Shown: positions 7,947 to 16,604 of the stretch, piece by piece
Layout: every line of letters begins with the position of its first letter
Numbering within the stretch: position 1 is the first letter of the stretch
DNA from: an uncultured bacterium
GTDB taxonomy: Bacteria; Patescibacteriota; Microgenomatia; UBA1400; UBA12108
Assembly: GCA_903945195.1 (NCBI GenBank)
Contig: CAJAUT010000010.1
Span: 1 to 44,949, forward strand
Direction: 5' to 3'
Length of the DNA stretch: 44,949 bases
The notes under the pieces: model-generated
What the model was told of the DNA's origin: nothing
The model's input: the letters and a program-made list of their open reading frames with translations, nothing else
Databases searched by the model: none
Position numbers and translations under genes: made by a program

Positions 7947-9614
7947 ATGGACTTAAACACTGCCCTATACGATAGTATTAAATCACTAAATATTATTCCT
8001 GTTAAAAAATTGGATGAATGTCTAGCAGAAGCCACCAATCTCCACAAAGATTTACACTCTATACTCCTCTCCAAAGATCTCATGTCCGACGAAAATATCG
8101 GCAAACTCAAAGCCGATCTATACGGTCTTCCATTTGTACTACTACAACACGAGGCCCTAGATCAAAAGATCGCCAAACTCATCCCACTGGCATATGCCAA
8201 AGAAAACTTCTGTCTAGTCATCAAGCAAGATAAAACTTCTACTACCGTAGCCATTAGTGATGGCAACAATGAAAATTTAAAAAAACAACTTAGTACCAGA
8301 TTTCAGAACAAACTATCCTTAGTTTATTCCACAAAAAGAGATCTCTCCATGGCCCTCAAAATATACGCCGACGATCCCAAATCTACTTTTGACAAACTCT
8401 TATCCTCAGGCGTTGATGCAGCAAAAAAAGAGCCAGATGAACCACCCATCATCCAGATCGTAGATACGATCATCCGCTTTGCCTACGATCGTGGCGCCTC
8501 AGATATCCATATCGAACCAACCTCAAATGACTCGCTTGTGAGATTTAGGGTAGATGGGATGATGCATGATATCGTTTCACTACCAATAGATATCCATCCT
8601 CGCATCGCAACTCGTATCAAAGTGATGGCAAATTTGCGCACAGATGAAAATCAATCAGCCCAAGACGGTAAACTCACGCTCAATCTAGAAGAAGAAAAGC
8701 TGGATGTCCGTGTCTCGCTGGTTCCCATAGTTGAAGGAGAAAGTATCGTGCTTCGCCTACTTGCCGAAAAATCTCGCCAATTCTCACTCTTAGATTTAGG
8801 ACTTTCTACAGAAGATTCTCTAAAAATCGAAGCAGCCCGTAAAAAACCTCATGGCATGATTTTATCGACTGGCCCTACAGGCAGTGGTAAGACCACGACA
8901 CTATATGCCTTACTCAAACTCCTCAACGAAAGATCTGTGACCATCATGACCATCGAAGATCCAGTGGAATATCAGATAGAAGGCATCAACCAAATCCAAG
9001 TTAACAAAGCCACAAATTTGACCTTTGCAGATGGCCTACGAAGCGTGGTTAGACAAGATCCAGATATTATCTTGGTAGGAGAAATTAGAGACAATGAAAC
9101 AGCCGATATCGCGGTCAACTCAGCTATGACAGGTCACCTAGTACTCTCTACTCTCCACACCAACGATGCCTCAACTGCCATCCCTCGCCTCACCGATATG
9201 GGGATAGAACCATTCCTCATTGCCTCGACCCTCAATGTCATTGTAGCTCAACGCTTGGTACGCAAGATCTGCACCCAGTGCAGGACCAGTAGCGAGATAG
9301 AGGTAGACTCACTTTCTACCTATCTATCCAAAGATATCCTTACAAAGCATTTTGGTACAGGCAAGACTAGAGTTTACAAAGGTGCTGGATGTAAATCCTG
9401 CAACAACCTAGGTTATCTTGGCCGCATTGGTATTTTTGAAATCATGAATATGACGGACGAAATCAAAGAAGCGATCACCAAAAAATTAGATGCTGGAGAA
9501 ATCCAAAAATTAGCAATTGCAGCTGGCATGACCACTATGCTCGACGACGGTCTAGCCAAAGTAAAGTCAGGCATTACCACAATCGAAGAAGTGATGAGAG
9601 TCACCACAGAATAA
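7947..9614 (+). CDS. pilB: Type IV pilus extension ATPase PilB/GspE
   Basis: A 555-residue cytoplasmic motor that powers pilin polymerisation. Residues 1-140 form the N-terminal GspE-type domain. Residues 165-270 are the N2 domain with the SDIHIEP motif. Walker A is GPTGSGKTTT (309-318), followed by the Asp box with TIEDPVEYQ, Walker B (DIILVGEIRDNETA) and the His box (GHLVLSTLHTNDA). Two CxxC pairs (CTQC and CKSC) form the zinc site of GspE. It lies in the operon after two receivers and is followed one base later by pilC. No separate PilT retraction ATPase is seen in the window. Confidence 0.97.
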   Translation: MDLNTALYDSIKSLNIIPVKKLDECLAEATNLHKDLHSILLSKDLMSDENIGKLKADLYGLPFVLLQHEALDQKIAKLIPLAYAKENFCLVIKQDKTSTTVAISDGNNENLKKQLSTRFQNKLSLVYSTKRDLSMALKIYADDPKSTFDKLLSSGVDAAKKEPDEPPIIQIVDTIIRFAYDRGASDIHIEPTSNDSLVRFRVDGMMHDIVSLPIDIHPRIATRIKVMANLRTDENQSAQDGKLTLNLEEEKLDVRVSLVPIVEGESIVLRLLAEKSRQFSLLDLGLSTEDSLKIEAARKKPHGMILSTGPTGSGKTTTLYALLKLLNERSVTIMTIEDPVEYQIEGINQIQVNKATNLTFADGLRSVVRQDPDIILVGEIRDNETADIAVNSAMTGHLVLSTLHTNDASTAIPRLTDMGIEPFLIASTLNVIVAQRLVRKICTQCRTSSEIEVDSLSTYLSKDILTKHFGTGKTRVYKGAGCKSCNNLGYLGRIGIFEIMNMTDEIKEAITKKLDAGEIQKLAIAAGMTTMLDDGLAKVKSGITTIEEVMRVTTE

Positions 9615-9615
9615 T

Positions 9616-10668
9616 ATGCTCAAAAATATCAAAGAAACTGACAAGCTCATGTTCACCAAACATTTAGGCGTCATGATCATGGCTGGCATCCCACTCACCG
9701 AAGCTCTCGGAACCCTAGAAAATGATGCCAAATCCCCAAACCTCAAATCCATCATTCACAGTCTCAAAATCCAAATTGAGTCAGGCAAATCATTGTCTTT
9801 AGCACTAGCTCTCCATCCCAAAATTTTTGACAAAGTCTATATCAGCTTAGTTACAATAGGCGAAGAGTCTGGCACGCTAGACACAACCCTCAAATTTTTA
9901 GCCGAGCAACTATCCAAGCTTCATCTTTTAAAGAAAAAAATCCAAGGCGCCATGATGTATCCTTTACTTGTCATCAGCGTCATGTTTGTCATGGGCATAG
10001 GCTTATCTATCTTTGTCCTGCCTAAACTAGTAGATTTTTTTGCAGCCTTCAATCAACAATTACCTCTCTCTACTCGCATTCTCTTAGGCTTCGCCACACT
10101 CATGCGTGATCATGGCATCCTTGTTGTTGCTTCAATTTTTGGGATCATCATAGGTTTCAACTTGCTCATCAAATTACCTCCTATCAAGCGAGTATGGGAT
10201 CGCCTCATTTTCAAGCTTCCGATTTTTGGTGATTTTTTACTAGAATCAAAAATGGCAGAGTTATCTCGCAACATGAGCGTACTTTTAACTAGTGGTGTGC
10301 CCATCCTAGTAGGACTAGGTACCCTTATCGAATCAGAACCAAATCTATATATCAAAGCCAATCTAAATCAATTAGAGGTTGGTCTTTCCAAAGGCAAAAG
10401 TATGGGAGATACGATGAAAGCTTCAAATCTCACAGTCTTCCCTAGCATCTTTAGCAAGATGGTAGCAGTAGGGGAGCGCACCGGCAAATTAGATGAGATG
10501 CTTAGCTATCTTGCCGATTATTACGAAGAAGAAATCGAGACACTTTCCAAAAACCTCACAACCATTTTAGAGCCCATTCTCCTCGTGATAGTGGGGTTAC
10601 TAGTAGGCTTTATGGCAATCGCAATCATAGGTCCAATTTATCAAATAACAGGAAATATAGGAGGTTAA
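9616..10668 (+). CDS. pilC: Type IV pilus inner-membrane platform protein PilC/GspF
   Basis: A 350-residue polytopic membrane protein with two copies of the GspF domain (about 15-135 and 215-340). The repeats share the signature of glycine-rich starts (MIMAGIPLTEAL, LTSGVPILVGL) and GEESG/GERTGKLDEML motifs. Membrane helices are at about 115-145, 165-190 and 320-345. It forms the platform that couples PilB to pilin assembly. It follows pilB almost without gap, and a strong ribosome binding site for the next small ORF overlaps its last codons. Confidence 0.97.
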   Translation: MLKNIKETDKLMFTKHLGVMIMAGIPLTEALGTLENDAKSPNLKSIIHSLKIQIESGKSLSLALALHPKIFDKVYISLVTIGEESGTLDTTLKFLAEQLSKLHLLKKKIQGAMMYPLLVISVMFVMGIGLSIFVLPKLVDFFAAFNQQLPLSTRILLGFATLMRDHGILVVASIFGIIIGFNLLIKLPPIKRVWDRLIFKLPIFGDFLLESKMAELSRNMSVLLTSGVPILVGLGTLIESEPNLYIKANLNQLEVGLSKGKSMGDTMKASNLTVFPSIFSKMVAVGERTGKLDEMLSYLADYYEEEIETLSKNLTTILEPILLVIVGLLVGFMAIAIIGPIYQITGNIGG

Positions 10669-10669
10669 T

Positions 10670-10780
10670 ATGAAAAAAATTAAACTAAATCAATAGGTAG
10701 ATTTTGCAGTAGTCGCTTTGACTATCATTCTCTTTGGCTCTGCAATTGCTTATATCATGATCACACTTATTCAAAGATGA
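10670..10780 (+). pseudogene. Small membrane protein ORF interrupted by one TAG
   Basis: A GGAGG site and ATG at 10670 open a frame that meets TAG as codon 9 and then continues without another stop for 27 codons to TGA at 10780. That TGA overlaps the next gene's ATG in the ATGA style used throughout this operon. Read through the TAG, the product is 36 residues with a single membrane helix (ALTIILFGSAIAYIMITLIQ). The ribosome binding site, uninterrupted downstream frame and operon-style junction imply a gene that is or was real. The TAG may be a recent mutation, a sequencing error or a suppressed codon. TAG ends other genes here normally, so general recoding is unlikely. Confidence 0.6.
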
Positions 10781-11202
10781 AAAAACTAGGGTTTACTCTC
10801 ATCGAACTACTTATCGTGGTCTCACTTATCATCATAATTGGTACCATGACTGCTCCCTTTGCTAGTGGATTTTTGATTCGGGTATATCAAGAATCCACGG
10901 TAAATTCACTTATCTCATCACTCCATAGAGCACAGAGTTTGTCACTCGATGGCAAGGGTAGTGGTGTCTGGGGAATCTGTAAAACAGGCAACTTTATTAG
11001 GGTCTATCAAGGTTCTTGTGCTAGCCCTACGATCAAAGAAGACTCAAGCATCCCTTCTACAGTCGCGGTCACAGGATTAAACGATATTACTTTTTCAAGG
11101 TTAAATGGAGAGCCTAGCTCTGCCCTAGCCATATCTATAGTTAGTGGCGCCGGCACCAAAAATATTACGCTAAATGAGATTGGAGTCGTAGATGTTAATT
11201 AA
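10777..11202 (+). CDS. Prepilin-like minor pilin, FimT/GspH type
   Basis: A 141-residue protein beginning MKKLGFTLIELLIVV, the class III/type IV prepilin signal: cleavage after Gly5, N-methyl-Phe and Glu at mature position 5. A long hydrophobic helix runs to about residue 30. The C-terminal domain (about 35-141) is small and beta-rich with two Cys that could pair. Its place as the first of a run of pilin-like genes resembles FimT/GspH in minor pilin clusters, which prime pilus assembly. It overlaps the next gene by 11 nt. Confidence 0.88.
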   Translation: MKKLGFTLIELLIVVSLIIIIGTMTAPFASGFLIRVYQESTVNSLISSLHRAQSLSLDGKGSGVWGICKTGNFIRVYQGSCASPTIKEDSSIPSTVAVTGLNDITFSRLNGEPSSALAISIVSGAGTKNITLNEIGVVDVN

Positions 11203-12973
11203 GAGGGCATTTGGAATTATAGAGATTGTTGTTGCCTTAGGCTTGTTTGCTGTCGTGGGCGTCACTGGCATCACTATGGTCTTACATAGCTTTACCGCCA
11301 ACAGGTTAGGCAATGAACAAACCCTTGCTAGCAACACAACTAGTTCTGGCCTAGAAATAGTCAGAAATATCAAAACTCAAAACTGGAGCAATCTTGTAGC
11401 AGGCACCTACGGACTCAAAAATACTGCCGGGATCTGGTCACTCTCGACACTCCCTGAAACTTGGGACAAATACACTCGCACTGTTACGATTGAAGATAGT
11501 CAAAGAGACGGGCTCGGCAACATCGTAGACTCAGGTGGGTCGGCTGACCCAAACACAAAAAAAGTCACAGTTTCAACTGGTTGGAATGTAGGAGCTGCCC
11601 GCAACAACTCAGTCATCTTATCTGAATATTTCACCAATTTTGGCAAAACCATTTCAAGCACCGGTGATGCCATTATCGCTTGGGGTGACACAACTACTAC
11701 CCCCAAATGGAATACATACTCAAACACGACAGACTTGTTTGGCACCAAATCAAATCTAGTAGTAGGGGAGAGTGCCAGAAACATGATAGTCAAAACCTCA
11801 CCCACGAAAACAGAAGCACTAGCTGCTTATACCAGTGCTACCGGATTACTTCATGTGCAGTGCTACAACGGCACTACGTGGACCGAAGATTTCACTACCA
11901 CAGTCGGAGGCACTGGCACTACCCGTCGTTTTGATATCGGATTTGAAAAAACTACAGGCGATGCTATGATCGTCTACTCTACAAATACAACTACCACAAA
12001 TGAGCTAGCCTATCGCACCAAAGCTGGCTCATCAGGTTGTGGAGCGGCCAATTGGACCGCAGCCACCAATCTCAATCCAGTTCGTACCTCAGGAATCGTT
12101 CACTGGGTTAGACTAGAGTCAGATCCTAGGTCAGGTCAAAATATTTTAGGACTTGCTTGGGCCGATGCTCAAAGTGATCTCTCAGCTATGATGTGGAACG
12201 GGACGTCATGGGTAAACGAGCCCACAGCTGTCTCAGAAAATTCTCTAGATATCGTCGTAGTCGGTCAAGACGAAGAAACCTTTGATCTCACCTTTGAATC
12301 AATTACAGGCAACCTAATGTTAGTTTGGGGCAGGACTGTCAGCAACAATACAAACGGGGTCAGATATCGCCAGTGCACAGGTGGCAACGCTACATGCACT
12401 TGGAGCACAGTTACTACTCCTCCAACCTTTTTAGATGATGCCACAAATCTAGATATTTCTTCAAATTTATCAAGCAATGAAATTATTTTTGCTTCTGTAG
12501 GGACCAATCAAAGCGATCTGCAAGTAGGATACTGGAATGGCAGTAGCTGGACAAATACCGCAAACCTAGACACTAGCTGCACCACTCCATTTGCAGGCTC
12601 TCAAAAAGTTGCGACAGGCTGGCTAAAGTCAGGCGCGACTACTCGCAGCATCATAGTTTATGATGACCAAGGTTCAGGTAGGATTAATTGGTATGTCGGC
12701 AACGCTGGTAGCTTTACTGCACAAACAGACTTCCTCCAAAATCCTGTATTTTCTACCAATCAAGGTTATTACAAAATCATCATGGATCCCAAAAATTCTG
12801 ATAGGTTTATGTTTGTAGTGGTAGATGCCTCAAATGATCTTTTTGCCAAAAGACTTGTCATGAATGCCACTCCCACTTTTACCTGGACCAATAGCGATAG
12901 CGCTGCAGCCCTAGAGCTCAATTTATCACAAAATATTGCTGGACCATTTAGTTTAGATTATTGGAGAAACTAA
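11192..12973 (+). CDS. Very large pilin-like protein with adhesin-like C-terminal domain
   Basis: A 593-residue protein with a prepilin-like start (LIKRAFGIIEIVVALGLFAVV, with Glu at the +5 place) and one N-terminal helix. Ordinary minor pilins are 130-250 residues; here the extra 400 or so residues are Thr/Asn/Trp-rich with recurring NGTSW-, WNGSSW- and AYRTKAG-type units about every 40-60 residues, suggesting a beta-propeller or repeated beta domain. By position it matches PilV/GspI. Tip-located PilV or PilY1-like proteins often bind surfaces, so an adhesive pilus tip is a reasonable inference. It overlaps genes on both sides. Confidence 0.82.
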   Translation: MLIKRAFGIIEIVVALGLFAVVGVTGITMVLHSFTANRLGNEQTLASNTTSSGLEIVRNIKTQNWSNLVAGTYGLKNTAGIWSLSTLPETWDKYTRTVTIEDSQRDGLGNIVDSGGSADPNTKKVTVSTGWNVGAARNNSVILSEYFTNFGKTISSTGDAIIAWGDTTTTPKWNTYSNTTDLFGTKSNLVVGESARNMIVKTSPTKTEALAAYTSATGLLHVQCYNGTTWTEDFTTTVGGTGTTRRFDIGFEKTTGDAMIVYSTNTTTTNELAYRTKAGSSGCGAANWTAATNLNPVRTSGIVHWVRLESDPRSGQNILGLAWADAQSDLSAMMWNGTSWVNEPTAVSENSLDIVVVGQDEETFDLTFESITGNLMLVWGRTVSNNTNGVRYRQCTGGNATCTWSTVTTPPTFLDDATNLDISSNLSSNEIIFASVGTNQSDLQVGYWNGSSWTNTANLDTSCTTPFAGSQKVATGWLKSGATTRSIIVYDDQGSGRINWYVGNAGSFTAQTDFLQNPVFSTNQGYYKIIMDPKNSDRFMFVVVDASNDLFAKRLVMNATPTFTWTNSDSAAALELNLSQNIAGPFSLDYWRN

Positions 12974-13467
12974 TGAAAAAAGGCAACACACTCATAGAAC
13001 TCATCATCTATATCACTATCGTTTCTGGGATAGGTATGGCTAGTGTATTATTCGTCACAAATATAATCACAGGCAGAGTCAAATCATCTCTAGAAGAAAA
13101 CGTCATCCACAACATGAGGCTTTCCACCCGTCGCATAACTCAGGAGATCAGACAAGCCACCGCCATCACTTCAATATCTTCGACCGACCTCTGCCTTGCC
13201 TCACCCACAATCGGTAGAAATCCCACTCGCATTTATTTGTCTTCAAATAGACTCTATCTAGGATTTGGCGGTAGCTGCGCAAGCTCTACTACTTCTTACC
13301 CACTCACCAGTACAAACGTGACCGTCTCAAATCTAGTCTTTTCAAACAGCACAACTGGTCTCGCGAAAACGATAGATTATACTTATAAAATATCAGGCAA
13401 CAATGTTGTCGGACGACAGGAATGGTTATATGACACCACAGCTTCTATGTCAGCCAGCATCCGTTAA
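12961..13467 (+). CDS. Prepilin-like minor pilin, PilW/GspJ type
   Basis: A 168-residue protein beginning MEKLMKKGNTLIELIIYITIV; the likely start is the second Met (12973), giving MKKGNTLIELI with cleavage after Gly and Glu at +5. A hydrophobic helix of about 25 residues is followed by a domain with MRLSTRRITQEIRQA, a segment common in PilW/GspJ proteins, and two Cys. It overlaps the large pilin upstream and the PilX-like gene downstream. Role: minor pilin of the tip-priming complex. Confidence 0.85.
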   Translation: MEKLMKKGNTLIELIIYITIVSGIGMASVLFVTNIITGRVKSSLEENVIHNMRLSTRRITQEIRQATAITSISSTDLCLASPTIGRNPTRIYLSSNRLYLGFGGSCASSTTSYPLTSTNVTVSNLVFSNSTTGLAKTIDYTYKISGNNVVGRQEWLYDTTASMSASIR

Positions 13468-13834
13468 AAGCGGCTACGCGGCCATCATCTCGATCATAGT
13501 GATACTAGCTGTCATTGTCACTGTGGGACTTGCTGTCACTACTTTATCTATCGGCAACGCACAGATGTCTCTAGGCCAAAGCAAAGGGGAGGGGGCACTA
13601 TCTTTAGTCAATTCCTGCATCGAAGACACGCTCGTCAAGTACAACGATACTGGTCTAGTCCCTCTCTCTATCACGACACCTCTTGGCAGTTGCACAAATA
13701 CTCTAGATAGCTCAACTCCCACCTCTTCAACTTTTACCACTTCAGCCACCGTAGGCAATTATTCAAAAAGTATCCAAGTCGCAGCAAATCGTACAACAAG
13801 CGTAAATGTAGTAAACTGGATACAAACCAATTAA
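13430..13834 (+). CDS. Prepilin-like minor pilin, PilX/GspK type
   Basis: A 134-residue protein if started at ATG 13430, preceded by AGGA; an upstream ATG at 13403 is possible but lacks this. The segment KSGYAAIISIIVILAVIVTVGLAV is an N-terminal helix after a Gly, as in PilX/GspK proteins, whose mature position 5 need not be Glu. The rest is Thr/Ser-rich with two Cys. The start lies 38 nt within the preceding gene in another frame. The order FimT, PilV, PilW, PilX, pilin is kept. Confidence 0.78.
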   Translation: MTPQLLCQPASVKSGYAAIISIIVILAVIVTVGLAVTTLSIGNAQMSLGQSKGEGALSLVNSCIEDTLVKYNDTGLVPLSITTPLGSCTNTLDSSTPTSSTFTTSATVGNYSKSIQVAANRTTSVNVVNWIQTN

Positions 13835-13835
13835 T

Positions 13836-14294
13836 ATGAACAGATCAATTAAAAAAGGTTTCACGCTAATAGAAATGCTCGTTGTAGTATCCATTATCGC
13901 GATATTGATTGTAGTAGTTTTTGAATCTCTAGATCCGCTTCGTCAATTTAGGGAAGCCCGAAATGCTAGACGCTGGAGTCATATAAACTCTATCTCTATT
14001 GCCACCTATCGCTACATTATAGAAAAAGGAGTTTATCCAACAGGAGTAGGCGAACAAAAACGTCAAATTGGTACTAGTAAAACTGGATGCAGCTCAAATT
14101 GTCCAGGCGCAGTAGATACTTGTATAGACCTAATTAGCACTATTTCAGATTATTTGCCCATAATGCCTATTGAAACAAATGGTGGAACGCAGGACAAAAC
14201 TGGATATGCAATTAGCAAGACAGGGGTCAACAATGTTATAACTGTAACTGCATGTTCACCAGAAAATGGTGCCAATATTTTTGTCATGAGATAA
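13836..14294 (+). CDS. Type IV pilin-like protein
   Basis: A 152-residue prepilin: KKGFTLIEMLVVVSIIAI with cleavage after Gly9 and Glu at +5. After the helix comes ESLDPLRQFREARNARRWSHINSI, closely matching the pilin at 15312. Four or five Cys in the C-terminal half may form disulfides. It begins two bases after the previous stop and has no clear ribosome binding site, so it is probably made in smaller amounts than the 15312 pilin. An assembly-initiating pilin is likely. Confidence 0.9.
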   Translation: MNRSIKKGFTLIEMLVVVSIIAILIVVVFESLDPLRQFREARNARRWSHINSISIATYRYIIEKGVYPTGVGEQKRQIGTSKTGCSSNCPGAVDTCIDLISTISDYLPIMPIETNGGTQDKTGYAISKTGVNNVITVTACSPENGANIFVMR

Positions 14295-14298
14295 AACT

Positions 14299-15303
14299 AT
14301 GTTATTTGGCTCAAGCAAAATAATCATCTACGTAGGCTCAAACCATTTGGTAGTTGGCGATTGTCGTGGCAAAAAACCAGTTTTTTTCCAAATAGATTCC
14401 ACTCCAGATTCGCTCGAATCTTTTGAAAAAATCATCGAAAAATATCCCAAATCAAATTTCAAAATCATCTTAGGTTCAGATGTTTCATACACTGTTTCTT
14501 GGCCGCAAACAGACTCAATTCCTAACAGATCCCTTATTAAAACAGAATTGGCAAAATATATTCCAGAAGATTTTGAGGACAATCAATTTGACTGGAAGCT
14601 AGACAAACAAAAAAACGTAGAGGCAATCGTAGCTACTGGCACTCTCTTCAAAACCTTGACGACCATGTCCTCAAAATATCCAAATATCAGATTTGAAACT
14701 CAATCTTCTATGTCACTTTTGCAAGAAATGGGGGAGTCCAATCTCGCCAAAGAAACAGGAGGGGAGATCTTTTTATATGCCGCCTCAAAAGGCGCCTCTT
14801 CAGGTAGTGATCAATCGGTTCTAGACTTGGATATTGGTCGCTCAACCTCCCCATCAACTATATTATCCAAAAAAACTCTCCACCTCATTCTAGCCATCAT
14901 CATAGTGACGCTATCTAGTATCTTGATTTTAAATATGATAATCCCAAAATCAAATACTCCTCAAACTACTACTCCACTTGCCACGCCCACCCCCACACCA
15001 TCTGTAGCTCCCACAAAAGATATTGGGTCATACAAAGTGAGTGTCCAAAATGGCACCAAGATAGATGGGCTTGCCTCTACCACCAAAGAGTCTCTTTTAT
15101 CCCTAGGCTTTACGCAAGTTTCAACAGAAAACTATAGTACTGGCAGTGCCACAACCAAAGTGATTCTCAAGGAGGCCTTGCCAGAAGAAATCCAACAAAA
15201 AATTATAGCTATACTAACTAATAAACTACCAGATATTTCTCTGAGTACGGTTGACATAAATATTAGCGACAATGATATAGTTATATTATTAGGAGAAAAA
15301 TAG
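14299..15303 (+). CDS. GspL/PilM-like membrane protein with C-terminal LytR_C domain
   Basis: A 334-residue protein. Residues 1-185 form a cytoplasmic region with weak resemblance to PilM/GspL actin-like folds (short beta strands, SWPQTDSIPNRSLIKTELAKYIPEDF is typical of that group). A membrane helix lies at about 195-215, followed by a Pro/Thr linker (220-240). Residues 245-334 are a LytR_C-type domain (KVSVQNGTKIDGLASTT ... LLSLGF), a fold found after LytR-CpsA-Psr enzymes. PilM normally links the motor to PilN/PilO. Here the outer part is replaced by a probable wall-associated domain, and no pilN or pilO is present. Assignment of the N-terminal half is tentative. Confidence 0.7.
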   Translation: MLFGSSKIIIYVGSNHLVVGDCRGKKPVFFQIDSTPDSLESFEKIIEKYPKSNFKIILGSDVSYTVSWPQTDSIPNRSLIKTELAKYIPEDFEDNQFDWKLDKQKNVEAIVATGTLFKTLTTMSSKYPNIRFETQSSMSLLQEMGESNLAKETGGEIFLYAASKGASSGSDQSVLDLDIGRSTSPSTILSKKTLHLILAIIIVTLSSILILNMIIPKSNTPQTTTPLATPTPTPSVAPTKDIGSYKVSVQNGTKIDGLASTTKESLLSLGFTQVSTENYSTGSATTKVILKEALPEEIQQKIIAILTNKLPDISLSTVDINISDNDIVILLGEK

Positions 15304-15311
15304 GAGGAACT

Positions 15312-15776
15312 ATGCCCAAATTAAAGAAAGGGTTTACATTAATTGAGCTACTGGTCGTGATAGGTATTATCGCGCTACTATCTGTCGTAGTCTTTGTAGC
15401 TCTTGATCCAGTCAAGCGCTTTGCCGATGCCCGCAACGCTACGCGCTATACCGACGTCAACAACATCCTTACAGCCGTACATGAGTATATCGTAGACAAC
15501 AAAGGAGCTCTCCCATCAGGACTGACCACTAGCATGGCAGCCACCCAATTAGGATCGTGCGTTTCAGGTGGAGCCACCTTGTGTACAGGAGCTGCAGCAG
15601 CTTGTGTCAACATAGGTACGCCTCTAGCAAAATATCTCAAGTCCATGCCTATCGACAAAGGCACTGGTGCCACAGCCTCTACTTCTGGTTACTCAGTCAC
15701 AGTTGATGCCAACAATATCGTGACCATCAAGTCATGTATGGCAGAAAACGCAGAAGTAGTCGAAGTTTCTCGCTAA
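15312..15776 (+). CDS. pilA: Probable major type IV pilin
   Basis: A 154-residue prepilin beginning MPKLKKGFTLIELLVVIGIIALLSVVVF, cleaved after Gly7 with Phe at +1 and Glu at +5. VALDPVKRFADARNATRYTDVNNI follows, as in the 13836 pilin. The C-terminal half is Ala/Thr/Ser-rich with four Cys. It has the best ribosome binding site of the pilin genes (AGGAGG 6 nt before ATG), which is the basis for calling it the major subunit. It is the last pilin gene of the operon. Confidence 0.9.
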   Translation: MPKLKKGFTLIELLVVIGIIALLSVVVFVALDPVKRFADARNATRYTDVNNILTAVHEYIVDNKGALPSGLTTSMAATQLGSCVSGGATLCTGAAAACVNIGTPLAKYLKSMPIDKGTGATASTSGYSVTVDANNIVTIKSCMAENAEVVEVSR

Positions 15777-15786
15777 CATAAAATTT

Positions 15787-16242
15787 ATGATCAATAAACA
15801 AGCAGCTGTCAATTTTTTACAAGAAGTAAATATATTGACAGCTGCTTTAGTAGGAGAGCGCGGACCCATCTCTACACCGCTTCTTTTTGCCGTTGAAGAT
15901 GATCTCTCCGCTCTATATATTGCCACCCACAAAGATAGTTACAAATCCAAAGCTCTTCTTGCAAACCCTGCCATAAGCGCCTCAATTTGGCAATTTGAAA
16001 AAATGCTTATCCAATTAGATGGCATAGCCAAAGTAGTCTCAGATCAGGCAGAGACCTCAAAATATATCGACAAATTAGTTTCTTCTGTTGGTCGTCTCAA
16101 ATCTTTCTGGCCTCCAGTTTTACAAATCGAAGGGGACAGCTACATAGTCTTTGCCATCACCCCCACCTGGATTCGCGCTCTAGATCTAAGCAGTCCCACG
16201 ATATTATCAGGAGACAATCCTTTTACGGAAATTACCATATGA
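15787..16242 (+). CDS. Pyridoxamine-phosphate-oxidase-fold protein (FMN-binding-like)
   Basis: A 151-residue protein resembling the general stress/pyridoxamine 5'-phosphate oxidase-like split barrel: LTAALVGERGPISTPLLFAVEDDLSALYIATHKDSYKSKALLANPAISASI is the usual strand order, with Ser/Lys residues in the segment that binds flavin phosphate. The substrate is unknown. It lies in the pilus operon between the major pilin and a receiver and overlaps the receiver by 4 nt. Why a flavin-type protein sits here is not clear. Confidence 0.75.
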   Translation: MINKQAAVNFLQEVNILTAALVGERGPISTPLLFAVEDDLSALYIATHKDSYKSKALLANPAISASIWQFEKMLIQLDGIAKVVSDQAETSKYIDKLVSSVGRLKSFWPPVLQIEGDSYIVFAITPTWIRALDLSSPTILSGDNPFTEITI

Positions 16243-16604
16243 TCAAAATCTTAGTCGCAGAAGATGATATTTTTGTCTCCAAAGTTTACAAACTAAAACT
16301 AGAAAAAAAGGGTTTTGAAGTTCTTCTACTTCCAAATGGCACAGAAGTTCTCGCCAAAGCCTTAGAATTTAAACCAAACCTTATCCTCCTGGATATTCTC
16401 ATGCCAGAAAAAGATGGCTTCGAAGTTCTTAAAGAATTAAAATCAAATCCAGCTACCGCATCTATTCCAGTCCTCATACTTTCCGCGCTCCAGATGGACA
16501 AAGACATCCAAAAAGGCAAAGAGCTAGGTGCCAGTGATTACCTCCCCAAAACCAACGTCACCATGGATCAAGTCATAAACGCCATCAATAGCTTAACAAC
16601 CTAA
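16239..16604 (+). CDS. Receiver-only response regulator at the end of the pilus operon
   Basis: A 121-residue receiver domain with AEDD at 7-10, the phospho-Asp in LILLDILMPEKDG, Ser in ILSAL and Lys in YLPKTN. It closely resembles the receiver at 7579 and likely arose from it by duplication. It starts in the stop of the flavin-type gene and ends overlapping the convergent xer gene by 4 nt. It is a third partner for the pilus-locus kinase. Confidence 0.93.
   Translation: MIKILVAEDDIFVSKVYKLKLEKKGFEVLLLPNGTEVLAKALEFKPNLILLDILMPEKDGFEVLKELKSNPATASIPVLILSALQMDKDIQKGKELGASDYLPKTNVTMDQVINAINSLTT

Noticed and set aside
10694-10696. Genome-wide reading of TAG as an amino acid
   Set aside because: TAG ends several clear genes here at expected lengths (hisS at 34500, rpmE at 35720, the 14299 gene), and RF1 is encoded at 35772.
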